Assembly (NCBI GenBank): GCA_002368685.1
Contig: DFEN01000145.1
Span: 1 to 14,577 of the forward strand
Reading direction: 5' to 3'
DNA length: 14,577 bases
Source of the DNA: Lachnospiraceae bacterium UBA3801
Lineage (GTDB): Bacteria; Bacillota; Clostridia; Lachnospirales; Lachnospiraceae
The stretch's first letter is position 1. The number at the start of each line of letters is the position of its first letter. Below the pieces are notes generated by a model. That model ran no database searches, was not told the DNA's origin, and saw only the letters and a list, made by a program, of their open reading frames with translations. Both the position numbers and the translations under genes were made by a program. This document shows, piece by piece, positions 7,719 to 14,577 of this stretch.

Positions 7719-7735
7719 AGAACCCCCGTGTTCTA

Positions 7736-8659
7736 CTAATAATTACCGATAATTATCTTGACCTTAGTTTCTATATCACCTATTGGAACACCCGACTTCA
7801 TCATCTTGTTATTTAGCAGCTTCAGTTTTCCCTTCTTAGCAATCTTATAATCAGCCACTTCTCTAAGGAACTCTCTTGCATCCTCATTCAAATCTTCCTC
7901 GCATCTATCTAGAAGCTCAGCAGCCATCCTGCTTTGCACACCACGTCTTCCGAACACAAGATCCGCCTCAACCTTGATACGCTGCATTATTCCATTTCCA
8001 CCACTTGTAGCACTTACATTTGTGCGTCTGTGATATATATATGCATTATCATCCAGAATCATCTTGCCACAGCCAAGAGCTATACTACCTAGAACAAAAT
8101 CATGATCTGGAACTTCTCTCTTCATATATTTGATACCGGTGAATCTTTTAGCTAGCTCCATGCAAGGCGCTGTAAAAACATAAGTACATCCCGCTAGTCT
8201 CGCTCTTGAGAAAAAGCTCTGTATATTCACAGGCATATCCGATACTTCGTGTTTTCCGATAATATTCAGATTCTCATCCGTGATAATATCCCCTGATGCG
8301 TATAAACAGATATCATCCTTACTGGACCTATCTTCAATAAGCTTTATCGCCATTTTGGTCTTCTGTTCAAACCACACATCATCCTGATCTGAGAAGGCGT
8401 AGAAGTCAGCTTCTGAGGCATGTTCAAGGAGTTTCATGAAGCTTCTCTTGTATCCTATGTTACCTCCCGAATAAACCTTGATCCGATTACCATATTTACG
8501 AGACAACTCTCGCAGCAAGTTAACTGTGTCATCTGAAGAACCATCATCACGAACAGTGAGGAGTATATCTACTCCTTCCTGGTTCATTATCGATTCCACC
8601 TGCTGTCTTAAATATCTCTCGCCATTACAGGTTGACATAAGTACATTGACTTTATACAT
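7736..8659 (-). CDS. GT2-family glycosyltransferase, RgpB-like
   Basis: A second inverting GT-A enzyme of 307 residues. It begins KVNVLMSTCNGERYLRQQVESI, followed by VRDDGSSDDT at about 36-45 and the metal-binding SDQDDVW at about 90-96. These match RgpB-type rhamnosyltransferases that build cell-wall or exopolysaccharide backbones. DHDFVLGSIALGCGKM further on resembles the family's acceptor-side loop. The donor is probably an activated deoxysugar such as dTDP-rhamnose, by family only. The start at 8659 lies two bases after the stop of the sugar-phosphate transferase, with its AGGTGA site inside that gene's last codons, so the two are tightly coupled. It differs clearly from the neighbouring GT2 enzyme and is not a recent duplicate. 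Confidence 0.9.
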   Translation of the reverse strand: MYKVNVLMSTCNGERYLRQQVESIMNQEGVDILLTVRDDGSSDDTVNLLRELSRKYGNRIKVYSGGNIGYKRSFMKLLEHASEADFYAFSDQDDVWFEQKTKMAIKLIEDRSSKDDICLYASGDIITDENLNIIGKHEVSDMPVNIQSFFSRARLAGCTYVFTAPCMELAKRFTGIKYMKREVPDHDFVLGSIALGCGKMILDDNAYIYHRRTNVSATSGGNGIMQRIKVEADLVFGRRGVQSRMAAELLDRCEEDLNEDAREFLREVADYKIAKKGKLKLLNNKMMKSGVPIGDIETKVKIIIGNY

Positions 8660-8661
8660 TA

Positions 8662-10107
8662 TTATTCACCTAATACTTTATCTTGCACTTCATCATATTC
8701 ATATTCCTTGCCGAGAGAATATGCAAAGCTGCCATATCCCTTCTGGGAATCCTGATAATCAGATAACTTCTCATTATCAAAGGCTTCTGTAGAATTCTTC
8801 TTGAAGATAACGATAAGTGTCTGGAATATAAGCTTGATATCCATCCAGAAGCTGTACTCTTCTATATACATAAGGTCTAGTATCAGTTTGTCCTTAGGCG
8901 ATGTGTTGTACTTTCCAGCTATCTGTGCATAGCCTGTAATACCCGCCTTAACACGGAGTCTGTATTCAAACTCAGGAAGATCATTTGTATAGTTGAAGAT
9001 ATTTGCCAGCATCTCAGGTCTAGGACCAACGACTGACATATCTCCCTTGATTACATTTATAAACTGTGGTATCTCGTCTATCCTGAATCTTCTAAGCACC
9101 TTACCAACAGATGTAACTCTGTCATCATTTACAACTGATAGATAATTATCTACATTTTCCTTCATTGTACGGAGCTTATAAACTGAAAATATCTTACCAT
9201 CTCTTGTAGCCCGGTTCTGCTTGAAGAATATTGCACCGCCATCATTTAACTTGATAGCTATAGCAGATATCAGAAGTATAGGTGATGTCACTACCAGCGC
9301 TGTGATAGAGATAAGCAGATCCGATATTCTCTTAACAAATCGCTGCTCCGCACGCAGACCCTTCGAGGACATATTGAGAAGTGATACATCATCGAGCATT
9401 ATATGATGAGCATTCAGCTCCACTACATCCGCCATCTCAGGATTGATATAAACATTCTTCATGTTCTGATAACAGAACTCAACTATCTGTGTACGTTCCT
9501 TAACCGGAACATCATATACGAAGATTGTATCGTACTTTGTAATGAGATCCTTGAGAGACTCATTTCTGTAATCCACATTTCTGCATATCTTATACTGAAG
9601 CTTGTACTTGCGGATACTCTTACATATCTCATTCAGCGATCTCTGTGAAGATGTTACGACAAGACATCTGGCCGGATCATATATCTTGAAATAAATATAG
9701 TTTCCACCATAAACAGCTATATTGATTATAAGCATCTGGATTGCAAATATAATAAGAAGTAACCAAGGCTGTTCCAGAGTAAACTTCTGGTTATTAACCT
9801 GGTTAGTATTCATGACGCAGAGCATGATATAAGCAACAATGTCCGTCATTGCTGCCGCAAGACTCACGGAAATGATTATTGGTTTACTCTTTCTCTTTCC
9901 GACGTCATATCCTCCATATATCTTGAGGAACAGGTAGCCGGAAATGAGATAACTGAGCGCTGTTACGGCTGCAGTTCTGGAGGCATTCAGCAGCTGCCAG
10001 TTTCTGATGGCAAAGAGTCTGTAGAAAGTCCAAAACACACAGAAATATAGAATTATCTTAAACAAGAACATTATTAAATATTCGCATTGTCTAAGCTGTT
10101 CTTTCAT
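8662..10107 (-). CDS. Polyprenyl-phosphate sugar-1-phosphate transferase (WbaP/EpsL-like)
   Basis: The initiating enzyme of glycan assembly: it moves a sugar-1-phosphate from a nucleotide sugar to undecaprenyl phosphate at the inner face of the membrane. The 481-residue chain has four N-terminal helices (about 10-30, 45-65, 76-97, 112-134), then a nucleotide-binding-like middle domain (RCLVVTSSQRSL to DDVSLLNMS). The bacterial sugar transferase domain starts near 259 with KRISDLL and a re-entrant hydrophobic helix. Catalytic signatures are FSVYKLRTM, the Asp344-Glu345 dyad in FRIDEIPQF, and GPRPEM at 361-366. Which sugar is used (galactose, glucose or another) cannot be told. The ATG at 10107 has GGAG nine bases upstream. 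It is the first gene of the glycan operon and is preceded by its own promoter. Confidence 0.93.
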   Translation of the reverse strand: MKEQLRQCEYLIMFLFKIILYFCVFWTFYRLFAIRNWQLLNASRTAAVTALSYLISGYLFLKIYGGYDVGKRKSKPIIISVSLAAAMTDIVAYIMLCVMNTNQVNNQKFTLEQPWLLLIIFAIQMLIINIAVYGGNYIYFKIYDPARCLVVTSSQRSLNEICKSIRKYKLQYKICRNVDYRNESLKDLITKYDTIFVYDVPVKERTQIVEFCYQNMKNVYINPEMADVVELNAHHIMLDDVSLLNMSSKGLRAEQRFVKRISDLLISITALVVTSPILLISAIAIKLNDGGAIFFKQNRATRDGKIFSVYKLRTMKENVDNYLSVVNDDRVTSVGKVLRRFRIDEIPQFINVIKGDMSVVGPRPEMLANIFNYTNDLPEFEYRLRVKAGITGYAQIAGKYNTSPKDKLILDLMYIEEYSFWMDIKLIFQTLIVIFKKNSTEAFDNEKLSDYQDSQKGYGSFAYSLGKEYEYDEVQDKVLGE

Positions 10108-10159
10108 TTTCTTTCACTCCACTTTACACCGAAAAATATCTCGGCACATAGTTATGAAT

Positions 10160-10185
10160 ACTATAACATATTTTCACAAAATATG
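10160..10185 (-). promoter_or_regulatory. Extended -10 promoter with overlapping 8-3-8 operator-like repeat
   Basis: On the minus strand TG-T-TATAGT (10168-10160) is a good extended -10 box; there is no clear -35, as is common for that class. A perfect inverted repeat, CATATTTT-gtg-AAAATATG (10185-10167), covers the place where the -35 would be and abuts the -10. It lies about 55-80 bases before the start of the sugar-1-phosphate transferase gene and would suit a dimeric repressor or activator. The rest of the 10108-10220 gap holds only a weak CCGA/TCGG hairpin. Confidence 0.55.
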
Positions 10186-10213
10186 AAAGTATTACAGAGT
10201 CTGCCTGAATATA

Positions 10214-10242
10214 CACAAAATTCCCAGGAATTATCCTGGGAA
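10214..10242 (-). terminator. Terminator overlapping the lipid kinase stop codon
   Basis: On the minus strand TTCCCAGGA (10242-10234) pairs perfectly with TCCTGGGAA (10229-10221) around the loop TAAT, followed by TTTTGTG. The loop contains the TAA stop of the lipid kinase gene and the left arm is its last three sense codons. It would end the queuosine-kinase transcript before the glycan promoter. The T run is short, so efficiency may be moderate. Confidence 0.7.
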
Positions 10243-11148
10243 TGCGCTCTTATCCTTCAGTGTAAGTGACACCGCTTTTCTTATATTTGATATTCTTGTA
10301 GTCTTGAAGCTGCCTCCATATTCACCATCAACAGTCCAAGGCAGCTCCTCCGCAGCCTGAACCACAACTCTGGAAGACTTTCTGAAAACTATCATCTCGT
10401 CATTTAGGTCATCTACCAATAGAGAGTTAATGATTCTCTGCATCTCCATAGGATTTTCCGGAGTCTTGATAAGTACAGTCTCAAACTTACCATCCGAGAA
10501 GGACATATCCTTAGAACCTATATTCTTGAATCCGCCTATTGAAAGAGAATTCGTAATCTGACCATAGATGAAGTCACCTGTTACCTCCTCACCATCGAAG
10601 AGAACCTTCAGTCTGTAGGTCTTCATATTAAACATGGATTTTCCCGCTTCCAAAACATATGCTGCATGTCCGAGAGCATTTTTCAGGTTTTGTGGAGTCG
10701 AATAAGATATTTCTGTAAATGCACCAAAGGCTGCAACATAGATGAAAAATGTATTCTCCAGCCTTCCTACATCTACATGACAGATATCTCCGTCCAATAT
10801 ATCCCTAGCAGCCTGAAGTGGCTCCATACTAATTCTGAGGCTTCGAGCATAATCATTAGTACTTCCACAAGGTATGTACCCCATATGAATTCTCTTCTTG
10901 ATTTTTCTCTCCAGTCTCATTATCCCTCCGACCGTATTGTCCAATGTTCCATCACCACCGGCACAAACAACCAGATCAAACTTCTCAGCATTTTCATATA
11001 CGTAGCTTTCAGTATCCTCCTGACTCTTGGTAGGATATACCTCAACCTTGTATCCACCCCTTGAGAAGATTTCAATTATATTGATTAGATCAGCCTTTAT
11101 TACAGTTCTTCCGGCCTTTGGATTTACTATAAAAAGCAGATTTTTCAT
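10231..11148 (-). CDS. Diacylglycerol kinase-family lipid kinase (YegS/DagK type)
   Basis: A soluble or membrane-associated lipid kinase of 305 residues that would phosphorylate diacylglycerol or a related lipid, feeding phosphatidic acid back into phospholipid synthesis. The catalytic domain shows NPKAG at 9-13, the nucleotide-binding GGDGT at 64-68, and PCGSTNDYARSL near residue 92, all standard for the DAGK/YegS/LCB5 fold. SIGGFKNIG and TVDGEYGG mark the second domain. I place the start at ATG 11148 because AGGGGG lies eight bases upstream. A GTG at 11154 is in frame but would be only two bases from that site. The stop of queC is at 11151-11153, so the ribosome site is within queC and the gene should be expressed with the queuosine genes. 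Its true lipid substrate is not evident. Confidence 0.9.
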   Translation of the reverse strand: MKNLLFIVNPKAGRTVIKADLINIIEIFSRGGYKVEVYPTKSQEDTESYVYENAEKFDLVVCAGGDGTLDNTVGGIMRLERKIKKRIHMGYIPCGSTNDYARSLRISMEPLQAARDILDGDICHVDVGRLENTFFIYVAAFGAFTEISYSTPQNLKNALGHAAYVLEAGKSMFNMKTYRLKVLFDGEEVTGDFIYGQITNSLSIGGFKNIGSKDMSFSDGKFETVLIKTPENPMEMQRIINSLLVDDLNDEMIVFRKSSRVVVQAAEELPWTVDGEYGGSFKTTRISNIRKAVSLTLKDKSAFPG

Positions 11149-11150
11149 TT

Positions 11151-11813
11151 TCACATCCCCCTACGTGATAAATAATTATCTAATCCTCTTTTCCTAAGCT
11201 TACATGCAGGGCAGTCCCCACATCCATCTCCTATTATTCCATTATAGCAGGTAAGAGTTTTCTCTCTTACTAGATCAAAAACACCTAGGCTGTCTGCCAG
11301 TTCCCAGGTTTCTTCCTTGTCAATCCACATAAGTGGAGTTATCAGGCAGAAGCCATAGTCCATAGCTAGATTCAGAGTAGTATTCAGAGACTTGATGAAT
11401 ACGTCTCTGCAGTCAGGGTATCCTGAGAAATCACTCTGAGATACACCTGTTATTATATCAGTAACGCCGTGAGTTTTGGCGAAGATTGCTGCATACGTAA
11501 GGAAGAGCATATTTCTTCCTTCTACAAAGGAATTTGGAGGTCCTTCTTCAGGAGCTTCCTTATCCACCTCTATATCCTCTCTTGTAAGCGAATTTGGTGC
11601 GAGTTCATTTAACTCCTTAAGGTTTATTATATGATGCTCGACTCCCAGCTCCTTTGCTATCTCTGCCGCACACTCCAGTTCCTTCGAATGTCTCTGACCG
11701 TAATCAAAGGATACAGCATAAACCTTTTCATATATCTTAAGTGCCCATGCCAGGCAGGTGGTACTATCCTGTCCACCACTAAATACAACTACTGCTTCTT
11801 TCTTGTTCTTCAT
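11151..11813 (-). CDS. queC: 7-cyano-7-deazaguanine (preQ0) synthase
   Basis: QueC turns 7-carboxy-7-deazaguanine into preQ0, using ATP and ammonia, in queuosine synthesis. The 220-residue protein has the PP-loop SGGQDS at 12-17 and [12 protein letters not shown], typical of the adenine-nucleotide alpha-hydrolase fold. Near the C terminus Cys189, Cys198, Cys201 and Cys204 ([10 protein letters not shown]) form the zinc site. It has full length for the family. The ATG at 11813 has AAGGAG five bases upstream, and that site overlaps the folE stop. Order in transcription is queD, queE, folE, queC, then the lipid kinase. Confidence 0.97.
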   Translation of the reverse strand: MKNKKEAVVVFSGGQDSTTCLAWALKIYEKVYAVSFDYGQRHSKELECAAEIAKELGVEHHIINLKELNELAPNSLTREDIEVDKEAPEEGPPNSFVEGRNMLFLTYAAIFAKTHGVTDIITGVSQSDFSGYPDCRDVFIKSLNTTLNLAMDYGFCLITPLMWIDKEETWELADSLGVFDLVREKTLTCYNGIIGDGCGDCPACKLRKRGLDNYLSRRGM

Positions 11814-11822
11814 CTCGGCTCC

Positions 11823-12419
11823 TTATATATCTTCTCTTGATACACGTAGATCTATCAGTCTAAGCACACGCTCCTGCAGATCCATATCATCCGCAAATGC
11901 CCCTCTAAAGGTTGTAGTCAGCGTAACTGCTGGTGTATTCTTGATTCCACGTGCTGTCATGCAGCTATGCTTTCCTGTAATAATAACTGCAACATCTGGA
12001 GAGAGTGTAGCCTTCTCCATGATATAGGCTATGTCTGTGCCTATCTTCTCTTGAAGCTGAAGTCTTTTTCCAACCATATCAGCGATACGAGCTATCTTGC
12101 TAAGTCCGATAACTCTGTCTCTAGGTATATATGCAACACTGACCTTCATATCATACATAAGGGCCATATGGTGCTCACAATAACTGAATATCTCAATATC
12201 CTTAACTACTACCATATCATTGTTGATAGGAGCATCAAAGGTTTTATTAAACATTTCAGCTATCTCATCATTTGAATACTGAATCCCTTCAAAGATCTCG
12301 CTATACATCCTGGCTACTCTGTCTGGAGTCTCGCGAAGTCCCTCTCTATCCGGATCTTCACCAATTGCCTCAAGTATCCCTCTGATATGTTCTCTTATTT
12401 TTTCCTGGTCTACTGCCAT
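11823..12419 (-). CDS. folE: GTP cyclohydrolase I
   Basis: GTP cyclohydrolase I opens GTP to 7,8-dihydroneopterin triphosphate, the first step of both folate and queuosine synthesis. Its position between queE and queC indicates that here it serves preQ0 production, although it could also feed folate. The 198-residue sequence shows [11 protein letters not shown], the zinc-binding CEHH (Cys81, His84), the substrate-site segment GLSKIARI at 105-112, and HSCMTARG with the third zinc ligand Cys153. Zinc ligands are as in type IA enzymes. The ATG at 12419 has GGAG eight bases upstream. A 41-base gap separates it from queE; the gap is AT rich and contains only the queE-end hairpin nearby. Confidence 0.96.
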   Translation of the reverse strand: MAVDQEKIREHIRGILEAIGEDPDREGLRETPDRVARMYSEIFEGIQYSNDEIAEMFNKTFDAPINNDMVVVKDIEIFSYCEHHMALMYDMKVSVAYIPRDRVIGLSKIARIADMVGKRLQLQEKIGTDIAYIMEKATLSPDVAVIITGKHSCMTARGIKNTPAVTLTTTFRGAFADDMDLQERVLRLIDLRVSREDI

Positions 12420-12460
12420 CTTCTTCTCTCCATTATAAATATTTAATCATCTTTTTATCA

Positions 12461-13138
12461 TCAAACGCCTCTGGCGTTAGGGTCCCATATAAACTTATGC
12501 TGTTGCAGCTGATGTGTTATGCCATTCATTTTATGCTCCAACATATATTCAACTATTTCTCTAGGTGTGATTCTGCCAAATACTGCACTTAAGTATACTG
12601 CACATCTGTCTACCAGCTTATACTTTTCTATAATCTCCCGTGCCTTATCTAAGTCAGCTCTGTCTCCAACAACAAACTTAACTGTATCATAGCTTCTGAG
12701 CACATCATAGTTTTCCATCACCATAAAGCTTTCCATCCCACTACTTGGACACTTATAGTCAAGAGTTATGCTCAGTTCATCCTTTATCGAAAGCCTTGAG
12801 GCTGTATCAAGTAATGGTCTAATATCAACCGCTCCATTTGTCTCGATCTCAACTCTATGATTATGACCTATAAGTTCTATTATCAGTTCCTCTATTCCCT
12901 CTGAAAGGAGAGGCTCGCCTCCTGTTAGAGTTACATTTTTAATTCCGGACTGTTCCACATAAGCTATTATCTCGTCTAAGCTCATTTCCTTATGTGGAGC
13001 ATCCATACTGATAGCCCACGCTGTATCGCAATATGTACAGCTAAGATTACAGCCCACGAATCTGACAAATACCGCAAGCTCCCCTGCTAGTCTGCTCTCG
13101 CCATTTATGCTTGTAAAAATCTCCGCTACTTTATACAT
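12461..13138 (-). CDS. queE: 7-carboxy-7-deazaguanine synthase, radical SAM
   Basis: QueE is a radical S-adenosylmethionine enzyme that rearranges 6-carboxytetrahydropterin into 7-carboxy-7-deazaguanine. Counting from the ATG at 13138, the iron-sulfur cluster cysteines are Cys30, Cys34 and Cys37 (C-x3-C-x2-C in CNLSCTYC) and the SAM-binding GGEP is at 73-76. The N-terminal motif reads SINGESRLAG, where many QueE proteins have GEG instead of GES. An in-frame GTG at 13150, with a GGA five bases upstream, would add four residues. I prefer the ATG because known relatives begin close to M-x-K-V-x-E-I-F. Either way the start lies inside the end of queD (8 or 20 bases of overlap), so translation is coupled. 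Confidence 0.94.
   Translation of the reverse strand: MYKVAEIFTSINGESRLAGELAVFVRFVGCNLSCTYCDTAWAISMDAPHKEMSLDEIIAYVEQSGIKNVTLTGGEPLLSEGIEELIIELIGHNHRVEIETNGAVDIRPLLDTASRLSIKDELSITLDYKCPSSGMESFMVMENYDVLRSYDTVKFVVGDRADLDKAREIIEKYKLVDRCAVYLSAVFGRITPREIVEYMLEHKMNGITHQLQQHKFIWDPNARGV
12464..12478 (-). other. Small hairpin at the queE stop
   Basis: AACGCC-aga-GGCGTT forms a perfect 6-bp stem from the last five sense codons of queE, immediately before the TGA. No T tract follows, so it is not a terminator by sequence. It could slow 3' decay or adjust relative expression of folE. It may be chance. Confidence 0.35.
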
Positions 13139-13550
13139 AGTATTCTGCACAGTTTTCCGGAGTCTCGTATACTCTTGCCCGGATAACGTGGTATCCCTTC
13201 TTAGACATTATCTCATAGAAATACTTAGCCAGATTTTCTGCAGTTGGTCTAAAGTCCAGCTCTACCATAGTGAATCCCTCTTCCTTCATAGCTTCCACTG
13301 TAGTACTCTTAAGACTTCCTTTTTCCAAAATAAGAGTGTGATCCAGCTTATGAGTTTCTTCCCTCAGATCATCCTTAAGTTTTCCAAAATCCACAACCAT
13401 TCCACTGTAAGGTCCTTCCTCCAGAACAGTCTCGGAGCCGACCTCTATAGACACTATCCATCTATGACCGTGAATATTTGCACATTTTCCATCATACCCC
13501 TTAAGGAAATGAGCACTATCAAATTCTGATTTTGTTTTTAATACATACAT
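13131..13550 (-). CDS. queD: 6-carboxy-5,6,7,8-tetrahydropterin synthase
   Basis: QueD converts dihydroneopterin triphosphate, the FolE product, into 6-carboxytetrahydropterin. The 139-residue protein has the zinc ligands His14 (FDSAH), His27 and His29 (NIHGH), the catalytic Cys23 (GKCAN) and the substrate-binding Glu129 in ETPENCAEY near the C terminus. This is the PTPS/QueD pattern, slightly longer than the roughly 120 residues of many QueD proteins. The ATG at 13550 has AAGGAG eight bases upstream. It is the first gene of the operon, directly downstream of the preQ1-type leader and its terminator, so its expression probably falls when preQ1 is plentiful. Confidence 0.96.
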   Translation of the reverse strand: MYVLKTKSEFDSAHFLKGYDGKCANIHGHRWIVSIEVGSETVLEEGPYSGMVVDFGKLKDDLREETHKLDHTLILEKGSLKSTTVEAMKEEGFTMVELDFRPTAENLAKYFYEIMSKKGYHVIRARVYETPENCAEYYV

Positions 13551-13587
13551 TTTTCTCTCCTTCGCCTATCTCCTCTTCTATCCTCAG

Positions 13588-13634
13588 AAAAACAAAAATG
13601 GAGATAGTGTCCGTCTGGTGCGCACTATCCCCAT
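13588..13634 (-). terminator. Intrinsic terminator in the queD leader
   Basis: On the minus strand ATGGGGATAGTG (13634-13623) pairs with CACTATCTCCAT (13609-13598): 12 bp with one G-U wobble and a 13-base loop. TTTTTGTTTTT follows at 13598-13588. It lies between thrC and queD, just after the preQ1 aptamer candidate. It can act as the riboswitch's expression platform, and can also end thrC transcription. Confidence 0.85.
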
Positions 13635-13655
13635 TAACATACTAAAATGTAACAG

Positions 13656-13695
13656 CCCTAGTTTTGATAAAGTAGGATGGTGCCAATGAACTACT
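13656..13695 (-). promoter_or_regulatory. preQ1-I riboswitch aptamer candidate
   Basis: On the minus strand AGTAG (13695-13691) and CTACT (13675-13671) form a 5-bp stem P1, with the loop beginning TTC and a C just before the 3' strand, the position that reads preQ1. The tail TTATCAAAACTAGG is very close to the tail I recall for the Thermoanaerobacter aptamer, with the class-defining AAAAC(U/A)AG. The pseudoknot stem is weak by eye: CTAG can pair with TTGG of the loop only with two G-U pairs. Location in front of queD and a terminator is exactly where this class is found. Confidence 0.75.
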
Positions 13696-13734
13696 AATAT
13701 TCATTTTTAATACATAACGATAAATAAATCAAGC

Positions 13735-14577
13735 TTAGATTCCAAGGAACTTCTTAACTACTGCTTCCATCTCTTCCTTTTCACATACTGTGTCATGAAC
13801 AACCGGAGCAGTTCTTATCTCCTCAACAGCCTGAGGTACCTTAACCTGAGATACCTTCTCGAGCTCGTCTACAAGCTCAAAGTCTTCCTTTGAATCAAGT
13901 GAAGGATCAATAGCTGTCATAACACTTCTGGTAAACTTATATGGACTTGCTGTTGAAGCGATGATAGTCGGAAGTGTATCACCTGTCTCTTCCTTGTACT
14001 TATCATATACTGCAACCGCAACAGAAGTATGTGTATCAAGTACATATCCATCCTCGTCATATACCTTACGAATAGTATCTGATACTTCATCAGTTGTAGC
14101 ATAGTTTCCATAGAACTGATACAGATTCTTCTTCATCTCATCTGTGATCTCATACTTACCGGTCTCAGAGAGACTCTTCATAAGCTCTGCATTCTTTGTT
14201 GCATCATTTCCAGCTATTCTATAGATAAGTCTCTCAAGGTTACTTGAAATAAGGATATCCATAGATGGTGAAGTTGTAAGAATGAAATCACGGTTTCTAT
14301 CATACTCACCTGTTGTGAAGAAGTCATAGAGAACCTTGTTATCATTAGATGCACAAATGAACTTATTAACAGGAAGTCCCATTAGTGATGCATAGTAAGC
14401 CGCAAGGATATTTCCGAAGTTACCTGTTGGAACAACAACATTTATCTTGTCTCCTGCCTTGATGGTTCCAGCAGCAACAAGTCTTGTATAAGAATATACA
14501 TAGTAAACCATCTGTGGAACAAGTCTACCAATATTGATAGAATTTGCAGATGAGAACTGGAAGCCCTTAGCTGCAAG
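13735..14577 (-). CDS. thrC: Threonine synthase, C-terminal 280 residues (start off window)
   Basis: Threonine synthase makes threonine from O-phosphohomoserine with pyridoxal phosphate, in the cytosol. The reading frame is open to the right edge of the window. The visible part begins LAAKGFQFSSANSINIGRLVPQ and continues VVYYVYSYTR-like to VVVPTGNFGNILAAYYASLMGLPVNKFICASN; GNFGN is the phosphate-binding loop for PLP. TTSPSMDILISSNLERL follows, typical of the longer (about 490-residue) ThrC subgroup found in bacteria and yeast. The N-terminal part with the catalytic lysine is outside the window. Its stop is 184 bases from queD, with the preQ1 leader and a terminator between, so it is a separate transcription unit. 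Confidence 0.95.
   Translation of the reverse strand, partial: LAAKGFQFSSANSINIGRLVPQMVYYVYSYTRLVAAGTIKAGDKINVVVPTGNFGNILAAYYASLMGLPVNKFICASNDNKVLYDFFTTGEYDRNRDFILTTSPSMDILISSNLERLIYRIAGNDATKNAELMKSLSETGKYEITDEMKKNLYQFYGNYATTDEVSDTIRKVYDEDGYVLDTHTSVAVAVYDKYKEETGDTLPTIIASTASPYKFTRSVMTAIDPSLDSKEDFELVDELEKVSQVKVPQAVEEIRTAPVVHDTVCEKEEMEAVVKKFLGI

Noticed and set aside
10666..11064. Plus-strand ORF of 132 codons over the lipid kinase
   Set aside because: It is antisense to a kinase with intact motifs; the translation shows no recognisable domain.
13107..13529. Plus-strand ORF of 140 codons over queD/queE
   Set aside because: It is the complement of well-recognised queD and queE; no motif or ribosome site supports it.
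13551..13734. T-box leader before queD
   Set aside because: No T-box sequence or specifier stem is visible, and the genes are not amino-acid related; the preQ1-type aptamer explains the leader better.

Overview
The window looks like a Gram-positive, AT-rich chromosome from the Clostridia, most likely Lachnospiraceae. This is inferred from AG-rich Shine-Dalgarno sites, a lipoprotein signal peptide, a preQ1-I riboswitch in front of queuosine genes, and protein sequences that resemble that family. The genus cannot be settled without a search. Every large gene is on the minus strand, so the transcribed order runs from high to low coordinates. Both ends cut through housekeeping genes: threonine synthase (thrC, 13735-14577, start missing) and adenylosuccinate lyase (purB, 1-994, end missing).

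Queuosine region (10231-13734). After thrC comes a leader with a candidate preQ1-I aptamer and an intrinsic terminator. It is followed by queD, queE, folE and queC, the four enzymes that make preQ0 from GTP. A YegS/DagK-type lipid kinase gene starts inside the last codons of queC, so it appears to be the fifth gene of this operon. The operon ends at a hairpin that contains the kinase stop codon.

Glycan region (5671-10220). An extended -10 promoter overlapped by a perfect 8-3-8 inverted repeat precedes a polyprenyl-phosphate sugar-1-phosphate transferase, two GT2 glycosyltransferases and one GT4 glycosyltransferase. Together they could build a short lipid-linked oligosaccharide. No flippase or polymerase is in the window. 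Two further genes follow in the same direction. One is an unrecognised two-helix membrane protein. The other, translationally coupled to it, is a membrane-anchored protein joining a solute-binding-like region to a von Willebrand A domain. A 15-bp perfect hairpin ends this unit.

Accessory region (1077-3331). A short plus-strand ORF (3182-3331) resembles only the C-terminal, toxin-binding half of a MazE antitoxin. Opposite it lies an array of eight 10-bp ATAACTTTTT units in helical phase, covering the probable promoter of an ORC/STAND-like AAA ATPase with a winged-helix tail. The ATPase is followed by a lipoprotein of unknown function and a strong terminator. This ATPase-lipoprotein pair under a phased-repeat promoter is the least understood part of the window and the best candidate for something undescribed.
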